From Flavobacterium sp. IB48 (GTDB taxonomy: Bacteria > Bacteroidota > Bacteroidia > Flavobacteriales > Flavobacteriaceae), in the NCBI RefSeq assembly GCF_016405855.1, contig NZ_JAEFCA010000002.1, positions 310,001 through 374,000 of the forward strand: a DNA stretch of 64,000 nucleotides. The letters are read 5' to 3'. Below are positions 16,503 to 24,960 of this stretch, piece after piece (positions within the stretch are counted from its first letter, which is position 1; every line of letters starts with the position of its first letter). Both the position numbers and the translations under genes were made by a program. The notes under the pieces are model-generated. The model made no database searches and was not told the DNA's origin. It worked only from the letters and a program-made list of their open reading frames with translations.

Positions 16503-17660
16503 TCAGAAAATTTCCGAAACATCTTTTCTGCATTCTCTCTGAAAATATTGATAATTTACTTCCTTTATTTCTACGACCTCCGCTTCTTCAAATGTATAAT
16601 GTAACAGCTCAGGTTCGAAAACAACCAAATTATCACCTGTACCGACAGAACTTGTAAACAGGATGCCGTCAAAATCCAGTTTTCTAATACAATCTGCGAT
16701 CAATTGTGTTATGCTATATACATGCCTTTCCGCAGGTGGAATGACCTGCTGCATCAATTCACTAAATGTATTCAGCTTTCCGAACTCTCGCAGCCTCTTA
16801 TCACTTTGATAAAAATTCAAAAATTGACTGTCAGTAAGATCGAAAATTCTCAAATCCCTATTTGTAATAAATTTGCCTATGGAAACCACATCGCCCGGAT
16901 GAGGACGTATTTCTGATATCGCGGTGTATTTGTCAGTAGCACAATAAAGATAAGTGACCCCTGCTCTATTTAATCTCCCAATACCCGCAATTCCAGGTGG
17001 AGGAGCACCAATCTTTGTGCCAGAAAATGGAACAAATATGTCTTGTCCTTCAAATCCCCCAGTTATCACGCTCCTTTTTTTATCTTCAACTCCTGTTCTA
17101 GCCCTATAAAAACCGGTTTCTTTCTTTATAAGCATTTCTGCGCAGTCTGCATACTTCGACAGCATTTTGGTTATTTGATCTTCAAATTTGAAGTAATTCT
17201 CAGTTTTTAGTTTTTCTGCAATCTCGGTTATGGAATAATCTAAATTTGTCTTAATAGACTGAAGAAGAGGATTTTGTTGACCATCGTAATGACCAGCAAA
17301 TATTGAAACGCCCTTGTCAGAATCTTCATATGCTTCAAACGAATCTATAATATCCATCAATTCATCGCAAATATCTTGATTCTTAAAATTTTCCTTATTT
17401 ATAAAATTTTCTTCAATTAGCGGAATATATCCATCTCCTCCCCAATGCTCGTTGTAGTCCCACTCGGAAAAATGATAACGGATCAAGGCCTTAATCATCT
17501 GAATAAATTCGTTGCTCTCAGCATCTATGATAAATTCATTATTTTCACAGCAGGTGCACAACCCTTTTATTCCGATGTTACTAATCAGTTTTTTTAGTCG
17601 AATATCCTTTGCGCATTCGATACAGAGTTGTATCTGATCATTATCTTTTATTTCATTCAT
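16503..17660 (-). CDS. RES-domain protein with HEPN/RES N-terminal region
   Basis: A 385-residue protein. It begins with a cysteine cluster like a zinc ribbon (C13, C16, C35, C38) and an alpha-helical part as in HEPN/RES N-terminal domains. The RES domain starts at FYRAR (184-188) and continues through PFSGTKIGAPPP, LNRAGVTYLYCATD and AISEIRP (E250), ending near GDNLVVFEP. RES proteins such as MbcT and ParT act as NAD-phosphorylase or ADP-ribosylating toxins. No Xre-type antitoxin gene lies beside it. Within this cluster the large form is more likely an effector that depletes NAD or modifies a target during infection. Confidence 0.75.
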   Translation of the reverse strand: MNEIKDNDQIQLCIECAKDIRLKKLISNIGIKGLCTCCENNEFIIDAESNEFIQMIKALIRYHFSEWDYNEHWGGDGYIPLIEENFINKENFKNQDICDELMDIIDSFEAYEDSDKGVSIFAGHYDGQQNPLLQSIKTNLDYSITEIAEKLKTENYFKFEDQITKMLSKYADCAEMLIKKETGFYRARTGVEDKKRSVITGGFEGQDIFVPFSGTKIGAPPPGIAGIGRLNRAGVTYLYCATDKYTAISEIRPHPGDVVSIGKFITNRDLRIFDLTDSQFLNFYQSDKRLREFGKLNTFSELMQQVIPPAERHVYSITQLIADCIRKLDFDGILFTSSVGTGDNLVVFEPELLHYTFEEAEVVEIKEVNYQYFQRECRKDVSEIF

Positions 17661-17825
17661 GTCTTGTTGTTTATACTTCTAAAATCTTAAACCATTTATA
17701 ATATTTCATATTACATTAAAATCAAGTCCATAATCATCTTAACAATTGGGAATAGGGAACCTTTTGCAGCTATAGAAAGTCAAAATAATTTATGAACATT
17801 TAATATTTTAAGCCTTTTGTTATCG

Positions 17826-18245
17826 TTACTTAACACTGATTACCTTTTGGTAAACATACACCCAGTTTCCGCTTTTTGGATAGAAAAATCTGTTGACCTG
17901 AGAATATCCTTTCCTTGAAAAAAGACGGATACTGCTATCATTGCTGGTTCTGATGGTGCATTGCAGAACTTTTGCACCGCCATCTTGCGCTTTGGCTTCT
18001 GCCAGTGCAAGGATTTCATTGCCGTAACCTTTCCCCTCGTATTCTTCTGCAACTACGACATGTGAAATTTCCCATTGATACCATTGAACCTTCTTGCTTT
18101 CAGCTAAGGCAATAATTTTTCCGCTATCCACCAGATAAACATAATTAGCTCTCGATTTTAAAATGCATTCACCTGTATAAGTGTTGACTAATTGGTTTCT
18201 TGCATTCAGCAGATCGGCAATTTGCTCGGCAATTTGTTTCGTCAT
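17826..18245 (-). CDS. GNAT-family N-acetyltransferase
   Basis: A 139-residue protein with the acetyl-CoA binding motif A of GNAT enzymes: a strand SHVVVAEEYEGKGYGNEIL at about 61-79, then motif B features (SIRLFSRKGYSQVNRF). It lies 13 bases after the Mrr-type gene, so the two are probably cotranscribed. GNAT proteins can be toxins that acetylate aminoacyl-tRNA, or ordinary small-molecule acetyltransferases; the sequence does not distinguish these. Confidence 0.75.
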   Translation of the reverse strand: MTKQIAEQIADLLNARNQLVNTYTGECILKSRANYVYLVDSGKIIALAESKKVQWYQWEISHVVVAEEYEGKGYGNEILALAEAKAQDGGAKVLQCTIRTSNDSSIRLFSRKGYSQVNRFFYPKSGNWVYVYQKVISVK

Positions 18246-18258
18246 AACAATTTTATCT

Positions 18259-19257
18259 TTATCGTTTTGTCATCGCTTTTACCCAGCTCTCTATTTCCTT
18301 ATTCTCAGCAAACTGCAGGGGATATTTTCTAATGGCAACCACCTTTTTGCCTCCAGGAGCAACCCTGGAGGTCGTGGCTATAAGCCCTTTTACTGCACCT
18401 TCAAACTGGACATCCGAGTAGAATGATTTAACCGTTTCAATTTTGACATCATTCGTTTCTTTATGCCTCTTACACTGGATTATTATATAAGGCTTTATGC
18501 TATCATTTTTATCGAAAACCCTTATGTCAATACCGCCATCATTTGAACCAGGTCCAAGTTCTACTGAATAATCCTGTCTGTTAAAAAACTCAGCCGTTAG
18601 TCTTTCAAAATTTCGCCAGTGCATATATTCCAATTTCTCTGGATTGACAGCCAGATAATTAATAAATTTTTGATCAATAAATTGGGAAGCGACAAGAGGT
18701 ATGTGTTCATCTTGAAACAATTTGTTTAATTCAATTCCACCGTCCCATAAAATTTCTTCAACAGGTTTTATATTGTTCGACATTTTCTGATTATGCATGA
18801 TATTTTCTAACGCATTTATAACAACTTCAGCAGGAGCAATTTTTTCCTCTAAAATTTTATCAACTATGGGATTAGGATCTATTAACGTTGGATTTTCGGG
18901 ATCATATGCTTCGGCCATTAATTCCATGAACCTTTCATGAACCCCCACAATATTATATCCCTTGCTATCCCATACCAAATATTTTTCAAAATCATTTAAC
19001 AATAATGGCGAATCACTCTCGTCAAGTTCTCCCAGTCTCTTCCGCACCAACCAGCAATATTCATCAAAATTCTCGGATCGCATTCTTATGGTCATTCCTT
19101 TTTTAGAATTATAATCTTTAAACATTTCCTCATCAGGATACCCCTGTACAAGTATTCCAATAAGAAAATCTTCTGAAATCACTAATCCAGACTTGACCAC
19201 GACAATATCTAACAAAGTATTTATTAAGGTCTCCAACCTCCAATTTATAGCTCCCAT
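18259..19257 (-). CDS. Mrr-type restriction endonuclease-like protein
   Basis: A 332-residue protein. The C-terminal domain (about 205-330) is a classic Mrr_cat PD-(D/E)XK nuclease: FERLTAEFF (217-225), GSNDGGIDI (237-245, D244) and IIIQCKR (258-264, QxK core). Such domains cut DNA, often depending on methylation or on a partner. The N-terminal ~190 residues are helical and unrecognised, and may be a sensing or assembly domain. It sits between an exported protein and an acetyltransferase in the same operon-like series. Confidence 0.75.
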   Translation of the reverse strand: MGAINWRLETLINTLLDIVVVKSGLVISEDFLIGILVQGYPDEEMFKDYNSKKGMTIRMRSENFDEYCWLVRKRLGELDESDSPLLLNDFEKYLVWDSKGYNIVGVHERFMELMAEAYDPENPTLIDPNPIVDKILEEKIAPAEVVINALENIMHNQKMSNNIKPVEEILWDGGIELNKLFQDEHIPLVASQFIDQKFINYLAVNPEKLEYMHWRNFERLTAEFFNRQDYSVELGPGSNDGGIDIRVFDKNDSIKPYIIIQCKRHKETNDVKIETVKSFYSDVQFEGAVKGLIATTSRVAPGGKKVVAIRKYPLQFAENKEIESWVKAMTKR

Positions 19258-19301
19258 ATTTGTAAAAAATTAAATTAAAACATCCTTAATATTTAAAGAC
19301 C

Positions 19302-20210
19302 TTATTTGTCAGCAAGGCGTTTACTTGAAAAGTAGAATAATGAAGTATCAATACCCAGACCAAATCCAAACCAATATTTATTGCTATAAATCCATTTCTT
19401 AGAAGTGTCAGAAAATCCTATATCTGCACCGATGGGAAGAAATGCTAAATTAATTTTATCGTACACGGTTAGCATAACTCCGCTACTGAGGCTTAAATAG
19501 ACCTGACTTGTGGGAGCGCTATCCAAAATCTGTCCGTTTGTGTTTCCAGCCTTTAAGGTTTCAACTGATGGCCCTGCCAGTCCAACTACTCCCCATCTGA
19601 AACGGGTTTTCTTTCCTGTGTAATAATATTTGTCGCGAGTCCTGAAATATCCAAAAGTTAAAGAAACATTTTTTATGCTGGCACTTGATTCCGAAGGTAT
19701 GTCACCAATTCTTCCACGCACTTTAAACGGAACGGACATAAGACCTATGCCTAATTCTTGTTCCTTTATAATCTCCGGACTATTAGGATAAGCCAATTCC
19801 GCAAAAACCATAATTCTGCCTGCACCTTCTTTTATTATTCTGGATGTTTGTACTGTTCCGTTTCTTATAATCTCTGAGTTGACAATTGTACTATTATCTT
19901 TCAGTCCTCCGCCTGGCACATCTCCTTTAAAATTGAAGTAATAGACCCCATTTTTAACCTCGACCGAATGAATGTATCTGTTGGTAATTTTGTAATAGAC
20001 ATCTAAATCGACAATAGTGTCAAGCCGCATCATAACAGCCGTAGCTTTGGCTTTTTTTGCAGCTTCTGCCTTTGATTCCGTTTGGCGATTTGATTCTTCC
20101 TGCAATGCCTTTTTTACCGCTGAGGTTATGATAGCCTTGTCAGAATCCTTAAGAATCTGAGAATAAGATTTCAATCCAAATAATAATAAAAAGAGTAAAG
20201 CTTTTTTCAT
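19302..20210 (-). CDS. Exported protein of unknown function
   Basis: A 302-residue protein with a clear signal peptide (MKKALLFLLLFGLKSYSQ, cleavage after about residue 18). An alanine-lysine-rich helix follows (about 35-60), then a beta-rich C-terminal half with alternating strands. The tail (FGLGIDTSLFYFSSKR) resembles the final strand of an outer-membrane or surface beta protein. An exported protein is odd inside a cytoplasmic defence series. It may be independent cargo or the envelope component of a system. No family recognised. Confidence 0.6.
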   Translation of the reverse strand: MKKALLFLLLFGLKSYSQILKDSDKAIITSAVKKALQEESNRQTESKAEAAKKAKATAVMMRLDTIVDLDVYYKITNRYIHSVEVKNGVYYFNFKGDVPGGGLKDNSTIVNSEIIRNGTVQTSRIIKEGAGRIMVFAELAYPNSPEIIKEQELGIGLMSVPFKVRGRIGDIPSESSASIKNVSLTFGYFRTRDKYYYTGKKTRFRWGVVGLAGPSVETLKAGNTNGQILDSAPTSQVYLSLSSGVMLTVYDKINLAFLPIGADIGFSDTSKKWIYSNKYWFGFGLGIDTSLFYFSSKRLADK

Positions 20211-20286
20211 GGTTACATTTTTAAAATTAGATATTCTGTTTTTTTATCTCCCAAATCAAGACCGGGTTCATTCGAGCGTATGGTAT

Positions 20287-20748
20287 TTACTCATAAATTT
20301 TTTCTACTTCATCGACTTTGAAAAAATTGGTCTTGTAGTCTTTATTTTCAAAATAACCGCAAACAATATCACCGTCCTTATAACCTTGCATATGGCATAC
20401 CTTATTAAAATTTATTGGGCTATTGCCTAATTGATCCTGTCCTACGATCCAGTTGATTGTCATCTCATCATCTGTCAAACGATGCTTCACGACATTTCCT
20501 ACTTTTAGTTCACTATTTATAGCAGGTATTCTATCTGCCAGATTAGCTATCAAGCTGTTTCCTGGAATTGTGGCTTTTTTATTCTTGCCGTACTTGACTG
20601 CTATATCTCCCGTTTGATAATCGGGCCTCATCATTAAACCTCTATTTACATCGATTGGCAATCCGGCACTTTCTGTAACTCCTACTACCCATGTAATCAT
20701 TAATTTTTCAGTACTTGCCTTCAAGTATACTATGTCATTTAATTTCAT
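20287..20748 (-). CDS. Tandem DUF2158-like small-barrel protein
   Basis: A 153-residue protein built from two similar halves. Each begins with a 'L(K/N)xGDxV' strand (KLNDIVYLKAS at about 2-12, KVGNVVKHRLT at about 81-91). A MTINWIVG-like strand follows, and each half ends with a 'GDI(A/V)xxYx' strand. This layout resembles the YodC/DUF2158 small barrels, here duplicated. The function is unknown. It is 21 bases from the GIY-YIG-like gene upstream. Confidence 0.5.
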   Translation of the reverse strand: MKLNDIVYLKASTEKLMITWVVGVTESAGLPIDVNRGLMMRPDYQTGDIAVKYGKNKKATIPGNSLIANLADRIPAINSELKVGNVVKHRLTDDEMTINWIVGQDQLGNSPINFNKVCHMQGYKDGDIVCGYFENKDYKTNFFKVDEVEKIYE

Positions 20749-20769
20749 ATTATTTTTTTAAGTTTTGTG

Positions 20770-21555
20770 TTATAACTGGATATTACATTTTAAATTCATG
20801 AATTTTCCAATCTCCTCTAATTCTCTAAGTTTTAATCTAAACCATTCGCCTCGAACTCTGCTTTTACTGTATTTTTTATGAAGCTCTCTTTCTAAGGCTT
20901 TGTCGCAGCACCATACTGCAATTATGAAGATTTTTGGCTCCTGCGAATGAAGCGTCTTTTCACGATAATGTGGTTTTATGCTTGTACCTATTTTAATTAA
21001 TGATGTTTCTTCATTTACCATCAAATAAACATATTCTCTATCTTCTTCGGATTTCAGTTTGTAATTATTGTCAAATAATTCTCGAAGGAATTCAACTTTG
21101 TCAATTAGTCTAATCACTTTGATAGGTCTTGAAGAAGCTCCAACCGCGTTTTTACCCTCGAACATTTTCAGCTCAATTGTTGTTGTGGTAAAAAATCCCA
21201 TTTTTTCTAGAAAAAATCTCAAGCGCGTTTGGAAAATATTAAATGCATTGATAGCATCAATTTCTTCGTAATCATCGGCAATCATTAGGCAGAATCGTAA
21301 AAGAAGAGTAAAATATTCAGGGTCATCAATTTCTAGGCAGATGATATCCCCTTTTAATTGATTCAGATTGTTTATAAAAAACATATGAACTAGAAGTGAT
21401 GCTTGATCATCAAATAATTTAACCCCAAAGCAATTGCTATTAATTCCAGATATAACATTGTGTATTGCGCCATTGTCTTCCTTATCTAATTCCAGAATAT
21501 CTTCTCTGGATAAAGTAAAACAAACATCGGCAAATCTATCTATTGAGTTTTGCAT
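20770..21555 (-). CDS. GIY-YIG/T5orf172-like protein
   Basis: A 261-residue protein. The C-terminal ~90 residues resemble the T5orf172/Mug113 branch of GIY-YIG nucleases: YVYLMVNEETSLIKIGTS (about 175-192), then P..REKTL, a central ELHKKYSKSRVRGEWF (about 230-245) and a terminal helix. These domains occur in phage and restriction contexts and are DNA nucleases or DNA-binding modules. The N-terminal ~165 residues are helical and unrecognised. The start at 21555 gives a 35-base gap to the upstream gene. Confidence 0.6.
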   Translation of the reverse strand: MQNSIDRFADVCFTLSREDILELDKEDNGAIHNVISGINSNCFGVKLFDDQASLLVHMFFINNLNQLKGDIICLEIDDPEYFTLLLRFCLMIADDYEEIDAINAFNIFQTRLRFFLEKMGFFTTTTIELKMFEGKNAVGASSRPIKVIRLIDKVEFLRELFDNNYKLKSEEDREYVYLMVNEETSLIKIGTSIKPHYREKTLHSQEPKIFIIAVWCCDKALERELHKKYSKSRVRGEWFRLKLRELEEIGKFMNLKCNIQL

Positions 21556-21590
21556 AGTCTATACAATTCTTCTAGTGGTTCCGCTTAAAA

Positions 21591-22049
21591 TTAATTTTTC
21601 GGAATTAATTGTTCCACTGAAAAATAATAAAATTCATCATTGATTGGATTTCTTGTTTGCTTATCCACTACTCTTACCGGAATATTATATTTGGTTCCAA
21701 TATTAGCAGTAGAATCATCACCTTCAAAAAATTTGCTGACTAAATTATCCCACAAAGATTGTTCCTGATTTGGATTTTCAAGATGGAACTGCTCTACCTG
21801 AATATGCGCAGTAGCCCTACTCAAGTAGAAGTTGTGATATTCATACATTCGTTCCTTAAGATCAGGATTGTTATCCAATCGATTATAGGATCTAGAAAAT
21901 ATAACAACCTTTCTCCTTTCAAACGCAGCTAAAAGTTCTGCAACAAAATGCTTCGCCTCGACCTCGTTTTTCACAATAAATGTTGTTGCGAAATGAATTA
22001 TGGCATTGCAATTTAAATCTTCAAATCTAATTTCTAAAAAAAATTCCAT
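21591..22049 (-). CDS. Protein of unknown function, 152 aa
   Basis: A soluble alpha/beta protein without a signal peptide or membrane segment. I recognise no family. It contains a strand-helix opening (MEFFLEIRFEDLN), a basic middle (AFERRKVVIFSRSYNRLDN) and an acidic C-terminal part. It stands between the protease and the GIY-YIG-like gene on the same strand, so it is likely part of the same series. Confidence 0.55.
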   Translation of the reverse strand: MEFFLEIRFEDLNCNAIIHFATTFIVKNEVEAKHFVAELLAAFERRKVVIFSRSYNRLDNNPDLKERMYEYHNFYLSRATAHIQVEQFHLENPNQEQSLWDNLVSKFFEGDDSTANIGTKYNIPVRVVDKQTRNPINDEFYYFSVEQLIPKN

Positions 22050-22193
22050 TTCTTTTATTCTTTTGATTAATGTTAATATTTCAAACCTTTTTAAATTAAT
22101 TTTCCATTAATAGACAGTTAAATTATTTCATCTGACATTTTTAAACTATATAGCTGTTATTTTGAAATTTAAATATAAGAAACAATTAAATAA

Positions 22194-23009
22194 TTAATGT
22201 ACTCTTACAATCCTAGATTCAGGAAAATCGACATCAATGTATTTTTTTATAAGCCCGGTAATAAGATCAATGCGGGTTCCTATAATTATGTATCTGTTTT
22301 TTACAGGCCAATCGGTCATTATTGCAGTTAGTTTAGGTTTTATGACTCCTGAAACTAAATGTGAAGGATCTGTATACCATAGACCGCACCCGCTGATACC
22401 GTGGAGATCAGGGCCAGTTCCAAAAGTATTATTTTTGCCGTTATAGGCAAGTTTTTTATTATAGAATGCCGCAACATTGACTGCCGGATTACGATTTAAT
22501 TTTGAATATTCCTCATTTTTTGCCGGCGAAGTAAAATAAAAAAAAGTAGTAGCATCGAAAATATCGGTTTTGTACAAAACTTTTGATTTTGATGTGGGAT
22601 AACCCAGAAATGTGTAGCATTCCCCATCTCTGAATGTATGATTGATAGCCAAATCCTCGGCCTGCAGAAAAGTATATCTCCTTAAAATATGCGAAACACA
22701 ATTGTCATCCAATTTCAAAACAGCAACATCAATTCCATCTTTATCCCTATTTGCTGGATTATTATAAAAGACAGTGCCGCCAGGCTTAATTATTTCATAG
22801 TCTTCTGATAAAAAAATAAATAAATCCCTGTACCTGTCGAAAACATGAGCTGCGGAAACAAGAAAATAGTGTTCTTGAATCTGAATAAAAACACCTGTCC
22901 CGTGAACTTTATAATTCGAGGTGTCAGTTAGCAGCATGCATGTGCAGCTCCTCATTGATTCCAGGCTCATTAATTGGAGCTCTCTATACATTTCTTCTGG
23001 TGTTTCCAT
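22194..23009 (-). CDS. Trypsin-like serine protease
   Basis: A 271-residue protein with a chymotrypsin-fold catalytic triad in the expected order: His in VSAAHVFD (H55), Asp in GIDVAVLKL (D94) and Ser in GISGCGLWY (S206). There is no signal peptide, so it acts in the cytoplasm. Cytoplasmic trypsin-like proteases are found in several defence systems, where they activate or are activated by a partner. The gene lies 105 bases after the Gabija-like helicase gene on the same strand. It could be an added component of that system or belong with the unknown genes that follow. Confidence 0.75.
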   Translation of the reverse strand: METPEEMYRELQLMSLESMRSCTCMLLTDTSNYKVHGTGVFIQIQEHYFLVSAAHVFDRYRDLFIFLSEDYEIIKPGGTVFYNNPANRDKDGIDVAVLKLDDNCVSHILRRYTFLQAEDLAINHTFRDGECYTFLGYPTSKSKVLYKTDIFDATTFFYFTSPAKNEEYSKLNRNPAVNVAAFYNKKLAYNGKNNTFGTGPDLHGISGCGLWYTDPSHLVSGVIKPKLTAIMTDWPVKNRYIIIGTRIDLITGLIKKYIDVDFPESRIVRVH

Positions 23010-23114
23010 ATGTCAAAAGATTAACATTCCTAATTCAATTTTTTAAAGACTTAAATTTAAGCTGCGCCGTAACTTCTGAATTTGATGAATCCGCCAAAAA
23101 CATCACTAAAACAA

Positions 23115-24956
23115 TCATTTCCTTTGTACTATCTGTACAATTCCTGATTTCTGTAATTCATCAAAAATAACTTTGATCTTATTAATAGACTGCTTCTGCT
23201 CTCCAAATCTGCCGGTTCTTTTCTTGCTTAAGGTGAACATTACTTTTTCTTTTGCTCTTGACAGGGCGACAAAAAAAGCGCATTTATCTTCGTCAGGCTG
23301 TCGGTCGAATGACCAGAATGCGCCGTCTTCCAGACCTATAAATACAACCGTATGATATTCCAGTCCTTTGCTTTTGTGGATTGTCATAACAGGTATCGTA
23401 TCTTTTCCCATCACCATATCTAATGCTTCACACATATCATTTACTGAAAGGTAATCTTTAATCAGTTCTGCTTTCAATAAGCCCAGAATCCGGTTAAATT
23501 CCACGATATTTTTATAATGTGGATAATTAGCCCTTATCCTGTCAATTCCCGCAAATTCGATTATTTCATCAATTAGGCTTTTGACCTGGTCTTCCGAAAG
23601 GCCATTTTTATTCCATTTCTCCCTCAGTCCCTTAATAAATCCTGAAAGAGCTATTTCGAGCTTTAGCAGCTGTTCATCTTCAAGTTCAGTATGCAGGTTT
23701 CTCAAAAAGTTAAAGGCATTTTCTTTGGCATTCCCTGATTTGTTCTTGAATATGACATAAAGGGTATCAATGACATAATTGCATAATTCCTGAGTTAGTA
23801 CATCCTGCAGAACGTTTTCGTCTCGGGCTTTAATTCCGTTCTGATTAAAGAAATCAATAAGTTCCCCTGCATAGACGTCAAGCTGCTGCTTTACCAGTAT
23901 GCATATACATCTTGGATCAATTCCATCCTCATTAATCCACTTTTGAATATCCTTAAACAGTATTTCCATTTCTGATTCAGGATTCTCGAATATCCAAACC
24001 TGACATTCTCCCTGATCTTCACGCCATTTAGGGGAAGGCAGTGCTAAATCATCTTTTCCCAGCAGATGTTTGGTAAGATGGTTCAGCAGGGTAACGAGTC
24101 TGGGGGCGCACCTGAAATTCATATTCAGAGGTATCCTTTCCGCTCCCATTTCATTTATAAAATCTTCAAATACAGTTTTCCGGGCTCCTGCCCATATCAT
24201 AATTCGCTGTTTGTCGTCTCCAACTGCTGTAAAGAAACTGCTACTTCCCAAAAAACAGCTTTTAAAAAAATCATACTGGATTTCAGTAGTATCCTGAAAT
24301 TCATCCAGGAAAACGAATTGATAAGTCTGCTGCAGGTATGACCTGATTTTGGGATTGCTCACCATAATGTATTCTGCTAAGCGCATCACCATAATAAATG
24401 AAAGTTTTGACTCCCGCATCATTCTGCTCCATACTTTACCCTTCAAAACTTCTTCTGAACTGTCTTTAGAAAATGGCAGCTGCACGTTGTGCAGCTTTAT
24501 GATTTTATCTTTATTGGTAGAACCGTAAAAATCAATATCTTCAGCCCTGTAGTATTCTAAAACAGACTTTTCATTTAATAGGATATCGTATTCCGGAACT
24601 AATCTGAATGTATCTGGAAGCGCTGAAAGAAAACGATCCAGAATTTGCTTGGCAAATGAATCAAATGTCAAAGAATCAAATCGTTTTGACAATTCATCAC
24701 CGCATCGAAGCCTCACACGCTCCTTTAGATTACTGGCCGCATCCCTTTTAAAGCTTATTGCGAGGATTTTATGAGGATAGCGGCAGGTGTTGGTCTGCAG
24801 TAAGAAGCAGGCCTTCTGTGCTAAAAGTTCTGTTTTGCCAGCTCCGGGACCAGCCACCACTAGACTATTTTTAACTTCGGTTGCGACATTGTGCGCATTC
24901 TTTTCGAGCTCAAGTCCGTCTGCAGGAATCCACTCGTCAGTTTTAATGGGCTTCAT
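23115..24956 (-). CDS. UvrD/PcrA-like helicase (GajB-like)
   Basis: A 613-residue superfamily 1 helicase: Walker A GPGAGKT (36-42), motif Ia around ISFKRDAA (67-74), Walker B LDEFQD (217-222), motif III GDDKQRI, motif V TIHKSKGLEYHTV (about 532-545) and motif VI VALSRAKEKV near the C-terminus. It starts 4 bases after the upstream OLD/TOPRIM gene. OLD plus UvrD in this order is the Gabija layout, in which the GajA nuclease complex is triggered by nucleotide depletion and GajB contributes DNA binding and helicase function. The protein is longer than Bacillus GajB (about 490 residues), so a divergent Gabija type is likely. Confidence 0.8.
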   Translation of the reverse strand: MKPIKTDEWIPADGLELEKNAHNVATEVKNSLVVAGPGAGKTELLAQKACFLLQTNTCRYPHKILAISFKRDAASNLKERVRLRCGDELSKRFDSLTFDSFAKQILDRFLSALPDTFRLVPEYDILLNEKSVLEYYRAEDIDFYGSTNKDKIIKLHNVQLPFSKDSSEEVLKGKVWSRMMRESKLSFIMVMRLAEYIMVSNPKIRSYLQQTYQFVFLDEFQDTTEIQYDFFKSCFLGSSSFFTAVGDDKQRIMIWAGARKTVFEDFINEMGAERIPLNMNFRCAPRLVTLLNHLTKHLLGKDDLALPSPKWREDQGECQVWIFENPESEMEILFKDIQKWINEDGIDPRCICILVKQQLDVYAGELIDFFNQNGIKARDENVLQDVLTQELCNYVIDTLYVIFKNKSGNAKENAFNFLRNLHTELEDEQLLKLEIALSGFIKGLREKWNKNGLSEDQVKSLIDEIIEFAGIDRIRANYPHYKNIVEFNRILGLLKAELIKDYLSVNDMCEALDMVMGKDTIPVMTIHKSKGLEYHTVVFIGLEDGAFWSFDRQPDEDKCAFFVALSRAKEKVMFTLSKKRTGRFGEQKQSINKIKVIFDELQKSGIVQIVQRK

Positions 24957-24960
24957 CTGC

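Noticed and set aside
16503..18245. RES plus neighbour as an Xre-RES toxin-antitoxin pair
   Set aside because: No Xre/DUF2384 antitoxin gene is adjacent; the neighbours are a small barrel protein and a GNAT.
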